Source: Streptosporangium saharense (GTDB taxonomy: Bacteria > Actinomycetota > Actinomycetes > Streptosporangiales > Streptosporangiaceae). Taken from it: a stretch of 64,000 nt of DNA. Numbering within the stretch: position 1 is the first letter of the stretch; every line of letters begins with the position of its first letter. A program made the translations under genes and the position numbers. This document shows, one piece after another, positions 8,170 to 16,021 of the stretch. The notes under the pieces were generated by a model that did no database searches, was not told the DNA's origin, and saw only the letters and a list, made by a program, of their open reading frames with translations. The DNA is taken from assembly GCF_014203715.1 (NCBI RefSeq), contig NZ_JACHJP010000005.1, positions 310,001 through 374,000 of the forward strand, in the 5' to 3' direction.

Positions 8170-8769
8170 ATGACCGGCGAGCTTCCTGAACCCGTCAACC
8201 GCAACGAGTTGCGTGTCTCCCACGCCGAACGTGAGGCGGTGGTGGAGAGGCTGAGCAAGGCGGCGGCCGAAGGAAGGCTCGACCTCGCCGAGCTGGACGC
8301 GCGGCTCGACCGGGCGCTGACCGCCAGGACCTACGCCGATCTGGCGCCCCTCACGGCGGACCTTCCCTCCGAGGTTCTCCCGGCGCCGAAACAGTCGCTG
8401 GTCGTCAAGGGAGGTCTCAGCGGTGCGACCCGCGACGGATACTGGCAGGTGCCCGCGAAGATCGTGGCCTACGGCGGCACGGGCGGCGTCAAACTCGACT
8501 TCACCCAGGTCGACTGCCACCTGCCCGAGATCGAGCTGGAGGTGCACGGTGACACGGGCGGAGTCACGGTCGTCATCCCCGACGGCTGGGTCGCGGAGAC
8601 CAGCGAGGTGGAGCCCGGCCTCGGCGGCCTGAAGGACAAGGTCACCCCGGCCCGGCTCCCTGGAACACCACTGATCCGCGTCAGCGGCAACGGCGGCCTG
8701 GGCGGCGTGGTCGTCCGCCACCCCAGCAACTGGGAACGCCGCAAGCTGAGGCGCAGCCAGCAACGGTGA
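8170..8769 (+). CDS. DUF1707 and LiaF-like C-terminal domain protein
   Basis: The 199-residue protein starts with a DUF1707 domain (NELRVSHAEREAVVERL, then RLDLAELDARLDRALTART). A beta-rich region follows, with GGVKLDFTQVDCHLPEIELEV and GGVTVVIPDGW, which resembles the cell-wall-active LiaF C-terminal fold. Actinomycetes carry many such proteins, probably in envelope-stress sensing. ATG 8170 is chosen because the domain begins soon after; no ribosome site is obvious. Confidence 0.8.
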   Translation: MTGELPEPVNRNELRVSHAEREAVVERLSKAAAEGRLDLAELDARLDRALTARTYADLAPLTADLPSEVLPAPKQSLVVKGGLSGATRDGYWQVPAKIVAYGGTGGVKLDFTQVDCHLPEIELEVHGDTGGVTVVIPDGWVAETSEVEPGLGGLKDKVTPARLPGTPLIRVSGNGGLGGVVVRHPSNWERRKLRRSQQR

Positions 8770-8918
8770 GCCACGGGGCCCGGCCTTTCCGTAGTACGTC
8801 GGCGAAAGCATGAGCCATCTCATTGGCGCCGGGCAGCCACGCTCGCTGATCATCTCCTTACAGCGGCGTCCACTGTTCAGGATGTACGGCTGTCGCGCGA
8901 AGTGCGTGGGTCAACGGC

Positions 8919-9641
8919 CTACACGGTGTACTCGTATCCGATCGTGACCCGGGTGGGCATGACCGCTTCGCCGTACTCGATGAGGCCTTGCTCGTCGCTC
9001 CATTCGTGAACCAGGGCAAGCACTGCCGTACCGATCGGGAGTCCGAGCGCGCTGGCCTCTCGTTCGTCTGCCGTACGGCCATGCATCGAGTCCCGGCCGA
9101 ATTTGACCTCTCGTCCGGTGGCTTCCTTGATGCGGGCGATGGCGTCGTCGCCCTTGACGGGAGAGGTGGACAGTAGCTCGGGCACGCTGGCGCCGAAGTG
9201 CGCGGGATGCCAGGTGACCGTGAGGGCCAGACGCCGTGTTCCTCTACCGGTGATGTACTCCCGACGAAGAAGCTGGTCTCCCTCGTCGAGGTCGAACAAC
9301 TCCGCTACGTAGAGGGGCGGACGTACAAGCCCGGCATATGTGACCTTCTTCGTCTCGCCGCTGGCGAGGGTGGAACCGGTGCGCTGCACTCTGATGAGGC
9401 GGTCGTGTGGGGTGGGCGCGACAGACGGACTGTCCGCCACGAAGGTTCCGCGAGGACTGGTCCGGATGTAGCCCTCCTCTGCCAGCCAGGTGAGTGCGTT
9501 GCGAACGGTGGCGGTTGCCACCTTCCACTGATCTGCCAGCTCCTTGATGGACGGCAGGCGCTGCCCCTCCGCGAGATCCCCGTCACGGATCCGCACGCGG
9601 ATGTCTTCGGCGATCCTTCTGTAAGAGGGATCGGTAATCAT
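8919..9641 (-). CDS. GntR-family regulator with UTRA domain
   Basis: The 240-residue protein has an N-terminal winged helix (RIRDGDLAEGQRLPSIKELA, then KVATATVRNALTWLAEEGYI) and a C-terminal UTRA/HutC ligand domain ending IEYGEAVMPTRVTIGYEY. In actinomycetes this subtype is common both in metabolic control and as KorSA/TraR-like repressors on integrative elements. A perfect inverted repeat lies 37 bases upstream of its start, so it is probably autoregulated. It is convergent with the DUF1707 gene. Confidence 0.92.
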   Translation of the reverse strand: MITDPSYRRIAEDIRVRIRDGDLAEGQRLPSIKELADQWKVATATVRNALTWLAEEGYIRTSPRGTFVADSPSVAPTPHDRLIRVQRTGSTLASGETKKVTYAGLVRPPLYVAELFDLDEGDQLLRREYITGRGTRRLALTVTWHPAHFGASVPELLSTSPVKGDDAIARIKEATGREVKFGRDSMHGRTADEREASALGLPIGTAVLALVHEWSDEQGLIEYGEAVMPTRVTIGYEYTV

Positions 9642-9677
9642 GTGGTCACTCTCTCACGAGAGGGCCAAGCTGTTCGG

Positions 9678-9699
9678 TCAGACAGTAGACCTTGTCTGA
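9678..9699. promoter_or_regulatory. Candidate GntR operator
   Basis: TCAGACA, eight bases, TGTCTGA is a perfect inverted repeat, starting 37 bases before the gntR start codon. Size and place suit an autoregulatory HutC-type operator, by inference. Confidence 0.55.
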
Positions 9700-9954
9700 T
9701 CGTGCATTACATGGTGGTAGTTGTTGCGCCCTGGGGGCTGAGATGGATTTCTGTTCCGTGTCATGGTTCGGTATGGCATGAGACGTAGCGCGATAGGTGG
9801 CCGAAATCCGTACATGCGCCAGTGGATTGAAACGCGAAGTGGAAAACGCGATGGAAGAGAAACGAAAGAATATTCAGTGCTGTGGTGGCTGTTCCCGATG
9901 GTCGTTTTGCGACGATGCAAATGCGGCGCGGCAAATGCGCCACACTTGAGAAGC

Positions 9955-9983
9955 GGAGCCTCTGTCACCGAGACGGAGGCTCC
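9955..9983 (-). terminator. Hairpin terminator after the XRE-DUF397 pair
   Basis: GGAGCCTCTGTC-accga-GACGGAGGCTCC forms a 12-pair stem with one wobble pair and a five-base loop. It lies 29 bases past the DUF397 stop on the minus strand. The T-run is poor, as is usual in actinomycetes. Confidence 0.7.
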
Positions 9984-10011
9984 AAAAGCGAGGTTTGTAT
10001 TCGTGGTGAGA

Positions 10012-10227
10012 TCACGCAGGGGGAAGGTCAAACCCTCCACGCTTGATGCCTTCAGTGAAGGCGGTCCATCCTGCGGACGTGAAGGTCAGTGCCGGTCCAC
10101 CGCGATCCTTGCTGTCCCGGACGGCCACGAGTCCAGGAAGGTTGGTGGCGACTTCCACGCACTGGCCGTTGCCCTGACTGCGACTACTCACACGCCATTC
10201 GGCGCCGGACAGGTCAAGATCTATCAT
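10012..10227 (-). CDS. DUF397 small protein
   Basis: The 71-residue product has the DUF397 hallmarks: AEWRVSSRSQGNGQCVEVA, VAVRDSKDRGGPALTF and WTAFTEGIKRG. These small proteins are encoded next to XRE-DUF5753 regulators and work with them as WhiJ/Scr1-like pairs in development and antibiotic control. ATG 10227 has a GGAGGG site. It overlaps the upstream XRE gene by 14 bases. Confidence 0.92.
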   Translation of the reverse strand: MIDLDLSGAEWRVSSRSQGNGQCVEVATNLPGLVAVRDSKDRGGPALTFTSAGWTAFTEGIKRGGFDLPPA

Positions 10228-11089
10228 GCCTGCCCTCCTTCCAATTCTCTTGGGCTGTGGCCAATAGAGCACGTGTTGCATCCGGGCCAGCGGCTACAGC
10301 CCGGAGATGCTCAAACAACATGCTATAGTGCGAAATATCTTGCTCGCCCTCCAAAAATAGATCGCTTGAGCTGCCTTCCATATAGACAACGTCGTGGCCT
10401 TCGCCAGGAAACTCAAGCAGTACGAACGCGCCGTGCATTCCGGGATAGGCTCCGGCGCTTCGAGGGATCACCTGGATGGTGATGTTCGGCTCGTCGGCTG
10501 CTTCGCGCAGCTTGGCCAGCTGATCATGCATGACCTGGCGTCCGCCGACTTCACGAAGCAAGGCTGATTCGTCGATCACGGCCCACAGTTTGAGTGGGGT
10601 GGGGCGAGTGAGCAGGCGCTGTCGCTCCAGTCGGGCGGAGACTCGGCTTTCGACTTCGTCGCGCGATACATCGGGAACGGTTCCCTTGATCATGGCTCGT
10701 GCGTAGTTCTCGGTCTGCAGCAGGCCGGGTATGGCCAGGATTTCGTAGTTTCGGACTCCTTCGGCTTCAGACTCGAACCCGATATGGGTCGCGTATTGGC
10801 TCGGCAGAGATGCTGTCGGCTGAAGCCATGTCTGTTCCGCTGCCGCCTTGAGCAGCGCAGTTAGCTCGTTTCGATCTTGATCTGAGGCTCTGTAGGCATC
10901 GAGGAGGGCTCGAAGGCTTCGTGCTTGAGGCCTGACCTTCGCTCCCTCGATGCGGAACAGCGTCGCTCGGTCGAGTCCGGTCAGGTCTGCCACTTCCACA
11001 GGTGACAGGCCTGCGGCTTCCCGTAGTTCCCGCAGCTTGGCTGCGAAGCGTCGCAGTCGCAGCGTTGGGGCCTTGTTGCGTCCTGGCAC
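10214..11089 (-). CDS. WhiJ-like XRE regulator with DUF5753 domain
   Basis: The roughly 291-residue protein has an N-terminal HTH (KLRELREAAGLSPVEVADLTGLD, then RIEGAKVRP). A DUF5753 region follows, with LAIPGLLQTENYARAMI and ITIQVIPRSAGAYPGMHGAFVLLEF. DUF5753 is the sensor half of WhiJ-type regulators. Start GTG 11089 is uncertain because its ribosome site is weak. A small downstream DUF397 gene overlaps the stop. The diverging genes include an anti-sigma-type ATPase, completing the classic WhiJ-locus trio. Confidence 0.88.
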   Translation of the reverse strand: MPGRNKAPTLRLRRFAAKLRELREAAGLSPVEVADLTGLDRATLFRIEGAKVRPQARSLRALLDAYRASDQDRNELTALLKAAAEQTWLQPTASLPSQYATHIGFESEAEGVRNYEILAIPGLLQTENYARAMIKGTVPDVSRDEVESRVSARLERQRLLTRPTPLKLWAVIDESALLREVGGRQVMHDQLAKLREAADEPNITIQVIPRSAGAYPGMHGAFVLLEFPGEGHDVVYMEGSSSDLFLEGEQDISHYSMLFEHLRAVAAGPDATRALLATAQENWKEGRHDRS

Positions 11090-11124
11090 GAGCCCAGGGT
11101 ATCGGTGCCAACGACAAGTTGATA

Positions 11125-11138
11125 ATGCGACGTTGCAT
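11125..11138. promoter_or_regulatory. Near-palindrome between divergent genes
   Basis: ATGCGACGTTGCAT is a near-perfect palindrome (one mismatched pair) about 36 bases upstream of the XRE start. It is a possible autoregulatory operator; the call rests on symmetry and position only. Confidence 0.35.
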
Positions 11139-11306
11139 CTGCGACTCCACAGGTGCATCATGGCATGCAGTCAGCCTGACGGATCCTTACGGGTTCGGGC
11201 GGGCGAACGGCTGATCTGGTGTGGCTTTTGGTGATCACTAGAAGGAATGCCCCGGCTCTGCAAGCGACTGCTAGCCGAAGCCGGGACACATACCGGAGGT
11301 GTGGCT

Positions 11307-11627
11307 ATGGCCAACTTCAGGAGCACCCACGGCGCACGGAGAGCAGGAGGCGACCAGGAGCGAAAAAAAGAGACTGACGACCAGAAGCATCGGTTCATTC
11401 ATCTGATGCGGCTGGCCTGGGATCTGCGTGAGTTGGGGCTGAGGGTTTCGGTGGAGCTTTCGCGGTGGGAGCCCTGTTTGGTCGTGTACCGGGCGGCGGG
11501 GCCGTTGCGGGTTACGGCGGCGCGGAGGGACGACAGGTGGGTGTTCGCCTGGGGGCGGGGGCGCGACTGCTGGGGACCCGCGCTGGACACGGAGGTCGCG
11601 CACCGGATCAGGCAGGTGGCGCGGTGA
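11307..11627 (+). CDS. Hypothetical protein beside the WhiJ-like locus
   Basis: ATG 11307 has GGAGGT six bases upstream; the 106-residue product is basic and polar at its start (QERKKETDDQKHR). It then reads LMRLAWDLRELGLRVSVEL and ends in a Trp/Arg-rich beta segment. No family is recognised with confidence. It diverges from the XRE gene and precedes the ATPase gene by 100 bases, so it may belong to the same regulatory locus. Confidence 0.65.
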   Translation: MANFRSTHGARRAGGDQERKKETDDQKHRFIHLMRLAWDLRELGLRVSVELSRWEPCLVVYRAAGPLRVTAARRDDRWVFAWGRGRDCWGPALDTEVAHRIRQVAR

Positions 11628-11727
11628 AGGTCGTCAACCCGGGGGTGAAGCGTCAGCCGAGAAGAGAGATGTGCTGGGCCGCGGCCGGTCGTCGGAGGGA
11701 CGCGGCGAGACTCTGGAGGGCGGCTTC

Positions 11728-12198
11728 GTGAGTGGAGCGATGGAGGCGCTTGCGGTGATTCTCATCCAGGCGCGGTGGCGTGACCCTCGGCTGAAGTTCC
11801 TGAGCAGCCGCTTCCTGGTGGGCGTCCCCGAGTCCGTGAAGGAGGCCCGCGAGTGGGTGACGGAGCGGCTGTGCGAGGCCAGGGACATTCCCGCCGAACT
11901 GCTCGACGACGTCAGGCTCCTGACCAGTGAGCTGGTGACCAACGCGATCACCCACACCCATTCCCGGGGTGGCGTGGTGCTGGTACGGCTCGGCGTCAAC
12001 CAACCCGGGGAGCCTCTCCTGGTGCACGTGGAGGTGGTGGACGCCGGGCCGGTCGAGGGTTCGTGCCCTCAGGTGTTGTCCTGCGCGTCCGACAGCGAGA
12101 ACGGCCGAGGCCTGTTCCTGCTGGACCACCTCGCCACGCGGTGGGGAGTTGCCCAGGCACACCCCGGAACCGCCATCTGGGCCCAACTCCACGCGTGA
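11728..12198 (+). CDS. ATP-binding anti-sigma-type (HATPase_c) protein
   Basis: The 156-residue protein has the GHKL motifs of SpoIIAB/RsbW-like proteins: LLTSELVTNAITHT (N box), VEVVDAGP (G1) and SENGRGLFLLDHLA (G2). Such proteins are abundant in actinomycetes and are the third member of WhiJ/abaA-type loci. GTG 11728 is chosen from GGAGGG seven bases upstream; ATG 11740 is an alternative. No sigma factor or anti-anti-sigma gene is adjacent, so the partner is unknown. Confidence 0.85.
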   Translation: MSGAMEALAVILIQARWRDPRLKFLSSRFLVGVPESVKEAREWVTERLCEARDIPAELLDDVRLLTSELVTNAITHTHSRGGVVLVRLGVNQPGEPLLVHVEVVDAGPVEGSCPQVLSCASDSENGRGLFLLDHLATRWGVAQAHPGTAIWAQLHA

Positions 12199-12297
12199 CG
12201 CGTGGATCGGTCCACTTCTCCATTCCTCTTCCGTACGGCCCGCGCGGACCCCACCGCTCTGCGGGCCGTACGGGCCTCTCATTCCAGGAGACCTTCC

Positions 12298-12573
12298 GTG
12301 CCCATGAACATGGACATCAGCTCTGACGACACCTTCACCGACAAGGCCGGTGACACCGAACGACTGCTCACCCCCGGGGAGGTCGCCCGGCTGTTCGGGG
12401 TGGACCCCAAGACCGTCAACCGGTGGGCGCTGCGCGGCCAGATCGCCTCCGTCCGCACTCCCAGTGGCCACCGCCGCTACCGCGTGGGGGACGTCCGAGC
12501 GCTGCTCCACGGATCGGAGAGCGGTGTCCAAGCCCACTCAACCGCCGAACCACCCACGATGGACTGCCTCTGA
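12298..12573 (+). CDS. BldC-like MerR-type DNA-binding protein
   Basis: The 91-residue product contains LLTPGEVARLFGVDPKTVNRW and TPSGHRRYRVGDVRALL, a very close match to BldC, the small developmental regulator of Streptomyces. Compared with BldC it has a longer acidic N-terminus and a different tail, so it is probably a paralogue. GTG 12298 has AGGAG seven bases upstream; ATG 12304 would also work. It lies 99 bases after the ATPase gene. Confidence 0.88.
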   Translation: MPMNMDISSDDTFTDKAGDTERLLTPGEVARLFGVDPKTVNRWALRGQIASVRTPSGHRRYRVGDVRALLHGSESGVQAHSTAEPPTMDCL

Positions 12574-12725
12574 ACCGCGCGTAGGGGATTCATCCAGTGG
12601 GCGTCAGCCACGAACGAAACTCTCGGGAACCATGAGCGGGTCACCTCCACGAAGCTTGTCTTCGGTTGCTCGTCCCATGATGATCAAATTTCCAGGTATG
12701 TGGGGCGTCATCGGGAGGTTTGTGG

Positions 12726-13565
12726 ATGACGGTTGAGTGGGCCAGGGAGGAGGCGTTCGCGGCGCTCAGGGGGTGTTTGCTGCGGGTGGGGGCGCTGACG
12801 GACGGGGCCTGCATCGTCGATGTCGTTGCGGAGCCGTACGGCATGCTGGTGGTTTTCCGCTGGAAGAAGGATCCGAACACCTACGCCGTCGAGATCGCGT
12901 TTCCCGCAGGACGGGTGGCTTCCGTGATCGGCGAACCGGTGACCTCGCCGGATGAATGGGCGGCGGATGTCGGCTACCGTCTCGCCGAGGACCTCGTGAC
13001 CGGGCTGGTCCGCCGAGGCCGTCGGACGGTCCGGGACGGTTACGTCGTGCTGGACGATCGCGGAGCCCCGGACATCGGGCCTGAGGGGTTCTCCGTCAGT
13101 GAGGTCCCGCTCGTGACCTTGGAGCCGAGATGGAGGCGCGAGCGGGGGATCCGTTTCACGCGGAGGCTGACGGTGGTTCCCGTGACCCTCTCCGAGGCCG
13201 GTTCCTGGCTGGCGGAGGCGGGGATGGACGTGACCGTTCCCCGGAGACTGGTCGCCGAGGGCAGGCTCGTCTGCTGGTTGCAGGCGCGGGCTGACGGCGA
13301 AGGGGAAGAGCCCGCAGTCGGTCAGGCCGTCGCCTCCTGGGAGGACACGCGGCACGCCGTCGTCCGCCTGGAACTGATACATGTCCAGCCGGGCATTCCC
13401 GAGGAGATGCGTGCCGCGTTGGTGCGCGTCGTGGTCCACGAGGCGGCCGAGGTGGGTGCCCTGCGCGTGGTCACCGACGTTCCCGGCCTCCACGAACTGG
13501 GGTTCCGGCCCGTGGACGGTGGTGGTTCTGTGTTGTCCACCATCGTCGTCGAGCGAGAACCGTAG
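12726..13565 (+). CDS. Hypothetical protein, 279 residues
   Basis: ATG 12726 follows GGGAGG by seven bases. The protein has a mixed alpha/beta N-terminal half (ACIVDVVAEPYGMLVVFRW, EDLVTGLVRRGRR). The second half, with LIHVQPGIPEEMRAALVRVV and a terminal ELGFRPVDGGG, vaguely recalls an acetyltransferase end. No family is named. It converges with a DUF6204 gene nine bases on. Confidence 0.65.
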   Translation: MTVEWAREEAFAALRGCLLRVGALTDGACIVDVVAEPYGMLVVFRWKKDPNTYAVEIAFPAGRVASVIGEPVTSPDEWAADVGYRLAEDLVTGLVRRGRRTVRDGYVVLDDRGAPDIGPEGFSVSEVPLVTLEPRWRRERGIRFTRRLTVVPVTLSEAGSWLAEAGMDVTVPRRLVAEGRLVCWLQARADGEGEEPAVGQAVASWEDTRHAVVRLELIHVQPGIPEEMRAALVRVVVHEAAEVGALRVVTDVPGLHELGFRPVDGGGSVLSTIVVEREP

Positions 13566-13573
13566 GAGGATGG

Positions 13574-13888
13574 TCAGCGGCGGCGGATTTTTATGTCTCG
13601 CATGTCGGTGGACGAGGCTGACAGGTCGCCGTGGCCGTACTCGCCGAGTCTGCTTCTCGCCGCCGCCAGGGCCAGTTCGACGGCCTCGGGTTCGCCCTTC
13701 TCGTCGGGGACCGTGATGACGTAGCGGAAGGTGAACGGGCCGAGGGCGGCGTCGTAGGCGAAGCCGCCCTGTGCGCTGAAGCCGTTGAGCAGCACGTCGT
13801 GGTCGGCCAGTTTCGCGGTCAGTTCGCGCCTCTGCTCGTCGGTGAGGTCGGTGAACCTGCCTTTGATGGTCACCCGGTAGTCGTGCAT
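13574..13888 (-). CDS. DUF6204-like protein
   Basis: The 104-residue product starts MHDYRVTIKGRFTDLTDEQR and carries FTFRYVITVPDEKGEPEAVE, the pattern of a small actinobacterial family annotated DUF6204. Function is unknown. It lies 18 bases downstream of a TetR gene on the same strand and is probably co-transcribed. Confidence 0.7.
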   Translation of the reverse strand: MHDYRVTIKGRFTDLTDEQRRELTAKLADHDVLLNGFSAQGGFAYDAALGPFTFRYVITVPDEKGEPEAVELALAAARSRLGEYGHGDLSASSTDMRDIKIRRR

Positions 13889-13906
13889 CAGTCCTTCTTC
13901 CGTGTG

Positions 13907-14527
13907 TCAGGTGCGGCCCAGGGTGTCGAGGGCGGCCCAGGAGTCGAGCAGGAGGGTGACGGCGTCGAGCGTCGTGTGGTCGCCGACGTCGTCGGGGGTG
14001 AGCAGTCCCTGCACGAGCAGGCCGTCCTCAAGGGCATGGATGATCATGGAGAGCAGGTTCGGATCGGCGGGGGGCCGGGCTTCCCTGCGGGCGAGCTCCC
14101 GCCGTACGCCGTCGGTGATCGCCTCCCTGGCGAGCAGCTCCCGCTCGGCGAGCAGCGGCCGGATCTCCGGGTTGCGCAACGCGTAGAGGAGGAGCTCAAG
14201 GCGCAGTGCCAGCCAGCCCTCCCGGTGCTCGGCGCGGTCGCGGTGCCAGGCGCGCAGCAGGTCCGTCAGGTGCGCGGACGAGGTGGCCTGCCCGCACAGC
14301 TCGATGATCTCCTCACGCTCCCGCTCGGTGCGCCTGGTGAGCAGTTCGACGACCAGTTCGTGCTTGCCGTCGAAGTTGCCGTAGAAGGCTCCCCGGGAGT
14401 AGCCCGCCCGCTCGGCGATCTGCTCGATGGAGGCGCCGTTGACCCCGCGCTCGGCGAACAGCTCCGAGGCGGAGGCCAGCAGCTTGCGCCGGGTCTCCTC
14501 ACGGCTCTGCTCCCTGGACAGCCGCAT
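13907..14527 (-). CDS. TetR-family regulator
   Basis: The 206-residue protein has a classic TetR N-terminus: LLASASELFAERGVNGASIE, then IAERAGYSRGAFYGNFDGKHEL. ATG 14527 follows GGAGGT by about six bases. A perfect 12-4-12 palindrome lies 13 bases upstream of the start, so autoregulation is likely. The divergent TauE/SafE permease gene is the natural target. Confidence 0.93.
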   Translation of the reverse strand: MRLSREQSREETRRKLLASASELFAERGVNGASIEQIAERAGYSRGAFYGNFDGKHELVVELLTRRTEREREEIIELCGQATSSAHLTDLLRAWHRDRAEHREGWLALRLELLLYALRNPEIRPLLAERELLAREAITDGVRRELARREARPPADPNLLSMIIHALEDGLLVQGLLTPDDVGDHTTLDAVTLLLDSWAALDTLGRT

Positions 14528-14540
14528 TCATACACCTCCG

Positions 14541-14568
14541 TATTCAGATACAGGATTGTATCTGAATA
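14541..14568. promoter_or_regulatory. TetR operator, perfect 12-4-12 palindrome
   Basis: TATTCAGATACA, spacer GGAT, then TGTATCTGAATA. Size, symmetry and location just before the tetR start make it the likely TetR binding site. It is about 160 bases from the divergent permease gene. Confidence 0.8.
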
Positions 14569-14669
14569 AGCGCACCGTACGGCCGAGGTGAGGTTGCCCG
14601 GTCGGGCGAGCCCCTCGGTAGTGGCCCGCCCGCTCGGCACCCCTGGTGCGTCGGCCCGGTTCATGCGAG

Positions 14670-14679
14670 TGGTATACCA
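14670..14679. promoter_or_regulatory. TGGTATACCA palindrome before the permease gene
   Basis: A 10-base palindrome of the type bound by FadR-family GntR regulators, 52 bases upstream of the TauE/SafE start. No such regulator is adjacent. It may be a chance hit. Confidence 0.35.
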
Positions 14680-14730
14680 AGTATCCAATGTATGCAATAA
14701 ACCGCCACGCCCCCCGTGGAAGGACCCCCT

Positions 14731-15510
14731 ATGACCATCGCCGAAGCCCTCCTGGTGACCGTGGCGGGGCTGCTCGCCGGGGCCGTGAACACGGTCGCGG
14801 GAGGCGGGACCCTCATCACCTACCCGGTGCTGCTGCTGTGCGGGCTGCCGCCCGTCTCGGCGAACATCACTTCGGCGATCGGCCTGGCACCGGGCTACGC
14901 GGGAGGCGCCTACGCCTACCGGCGCGAGCTGGGCGGCCAGCGGGCCCGTCAGCTCGCCCTCGGCCCGACCGCGATCGTCGGGGGAGTCGCCGGGGCGGCG
15001 TTGCTGCTGGTCACGCCGCCGGGGTCGTTCCAGGTCGCGGTGCCGTTCCTGGTGCTGGCCTCCTGCCTGCTGCTGCTGGCCCAGCCGGTGCTCGCCTCGG
15101 CTGTCGCCCGCCGTACAGAGCAGAGCCGTACAGGACAAGGGCAGGGGAGTGACCGGGTGACGCCGCTGGCGCACGCGGGGGTGTTCGTGGCTTCGGTCTA
15201 CGGGGCCTACTTCAGTGCCGGGCTCGGGGTGCTGCTGCTCGCGGTGCTCGGCATCGTGTTCGGCGACGGCCTGCAGCGGCTCAACGGCCTGAAGAGTGCG
15301 CTGTCGCTGGTGATCGTGCTCACCGCCGTCGTGATCTACGCCGCCTCGGGGCAGGCCTCCCTCGGCCACACCCTCCTGCTGCTGGTCGCCTCCTGTCTTG
15401 GTGGTACGGCGGGCGGCGCGTTCGCCAGGAGACTCGACGCCGAGGTGCTGCGCCGTACGGTGGCGATCCTCGGCACGGTCCTGGCGGTGGTGCTGTTCCT
15501 GAAGGGGTAG
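14731..15510 (+). CDS. TauE/SafE family permease
   Basis: The 259-residue protein starts with LLAGAVNTVAGGGTLITYP, the TauE/SafE signature. A second copy of the motif (SVYGAYFSAGLGVLLLAVLG) opens the second half, with about eight membrane segments in all. The family exports sulfite, sulfoacetate or related anions. ATG 14731 has GGAAGGA six bases upstream. It is probably controlled by the divergent TetR protein. Confidence 0.9.
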   Translation: MTIAEALLVTVAGLLAGAVNTVAGGGTLITYPVLLLCGLPPVSANITSAIGLAPGYAGGAYAYRRELGGQRARQLALGPTAIVGGVAGAALLLVTPPGSFQVAVPFLVLASCLLLLAQPVLASAVARRTEQSRTGQGQGSDRVTPLAHAGVFVASVYGAYFSAGLGVLLLAVLGIVFGDGLQRLNGLKSALSLVIVLTAVVIYAASGQASLGHTLLLLVASCLGGTAGGAFARRLDAEVLRRTVAILGTVLAVVLFLKG

Positions 15511-15520
15511 AGGGCAAAGA

Positions 15521-15548
15521 CCCGTCCATGAGACAGCACCGGGACGGG
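15521..15548 (+). terminator. Possible hairpin after the permease gene
   Basis: CCCGTCC and GGACGGG form a 7-pair stem with a 14-base loop just after the permease stop. The loop is long and there is no T-run, so the call is weak. Confidence 0.35.
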
Positions 15549-15601
15549 CGAGGTTTCCCCGGCGTCGGTACGCGTCACCGTCCGAGGGGCAGCAGATTCA
15601 T

Positions 15602-16021
15602 ATGGCACAGCACCATATGGCACACAACACGCGGGTGACGGGCTGGATCGGCTGGATCTGGTTCGCGGGCGTGGTCATGATCGTGGACGGCTTCTTCAAC
15701 GCAATCTCCGGCCTGTACGCGATCTTCAACAACGATCTCTACGTGCAGATCCGCGACAAGCTGCTGGTGCTCAACCTCACCGGATGGGGCTGGGTCCACC
15801 TCATACTCGGGATCCTGCTCGTGGTCGTCGGTATCACCCTGCTGATGGGCCAGTCGTGGGCGCGGGTGGCGGCCATCGTCCTGGTGGCGGTCAACGCCAT
15901 CACCCAGATGGCCTGGCTCGCGGCCAATCCGTGGTGGTCCATCGTCGTCATCGCGGTCGACGTCGTCATCCTGTACGCGCTGATCGTGCACGGGCGCGAG
16001 GCCGCCGCTCTGCGGGACTGA
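15602..16021 (+). CDS. DUF7144-type four-helix membrane protein
   Basis: The 139-residue protein has four membrane segments with the pattern VTGWIGWIWFAGVVMIVDG, NLTGWGWVHLILGILL and NPWWSIVVIAVDVVILYAL. These match a common actinobacterial family (DUF7144) of unknown role. The 3' end overlaps the convergent TetR gene by 56 bases. Confidence 0.82.
   Translation: MAQHHMAHNTRVTGWIGWIWFAGVVMIVDGFFNAISGLYAIFNNDLYVQIRDKLLVLNLTGWGWVHLILGILLVVVGITLLMGQSWARVAAIVLVAVNAITQMAWLAANPWWSIVVIAVDVVILYALIVHGREAAALRD

Larger units (their letters stand above)
9642..10011. other. 370-base gap holding an operator and a terminator
   Basis: Base composition is lower in GC than in the flanks and no open frame looks protein-like. 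It holds a small repeat CTCTC-AC-GAGAG (9651-9662) next to the gntR start, the GntR-type operator at 9678-9699, and a strong hairpin at 9955-9983. Nothing else is recognised. Confidence 0.6.

Noticed and set aside
9757-9784. GTGTCATG...CATGAGAC imperfect repeat
   Set aside because: Mismatch and an 11-base loop in a region with no start codon nearby; not better than chance.
9763-10482. 239-residue plus-strand frame over the gap and the DUF397/XRE genes
   Set aside because: Overlaps two well-supported genes on the other strand and shows no recognisable domain.
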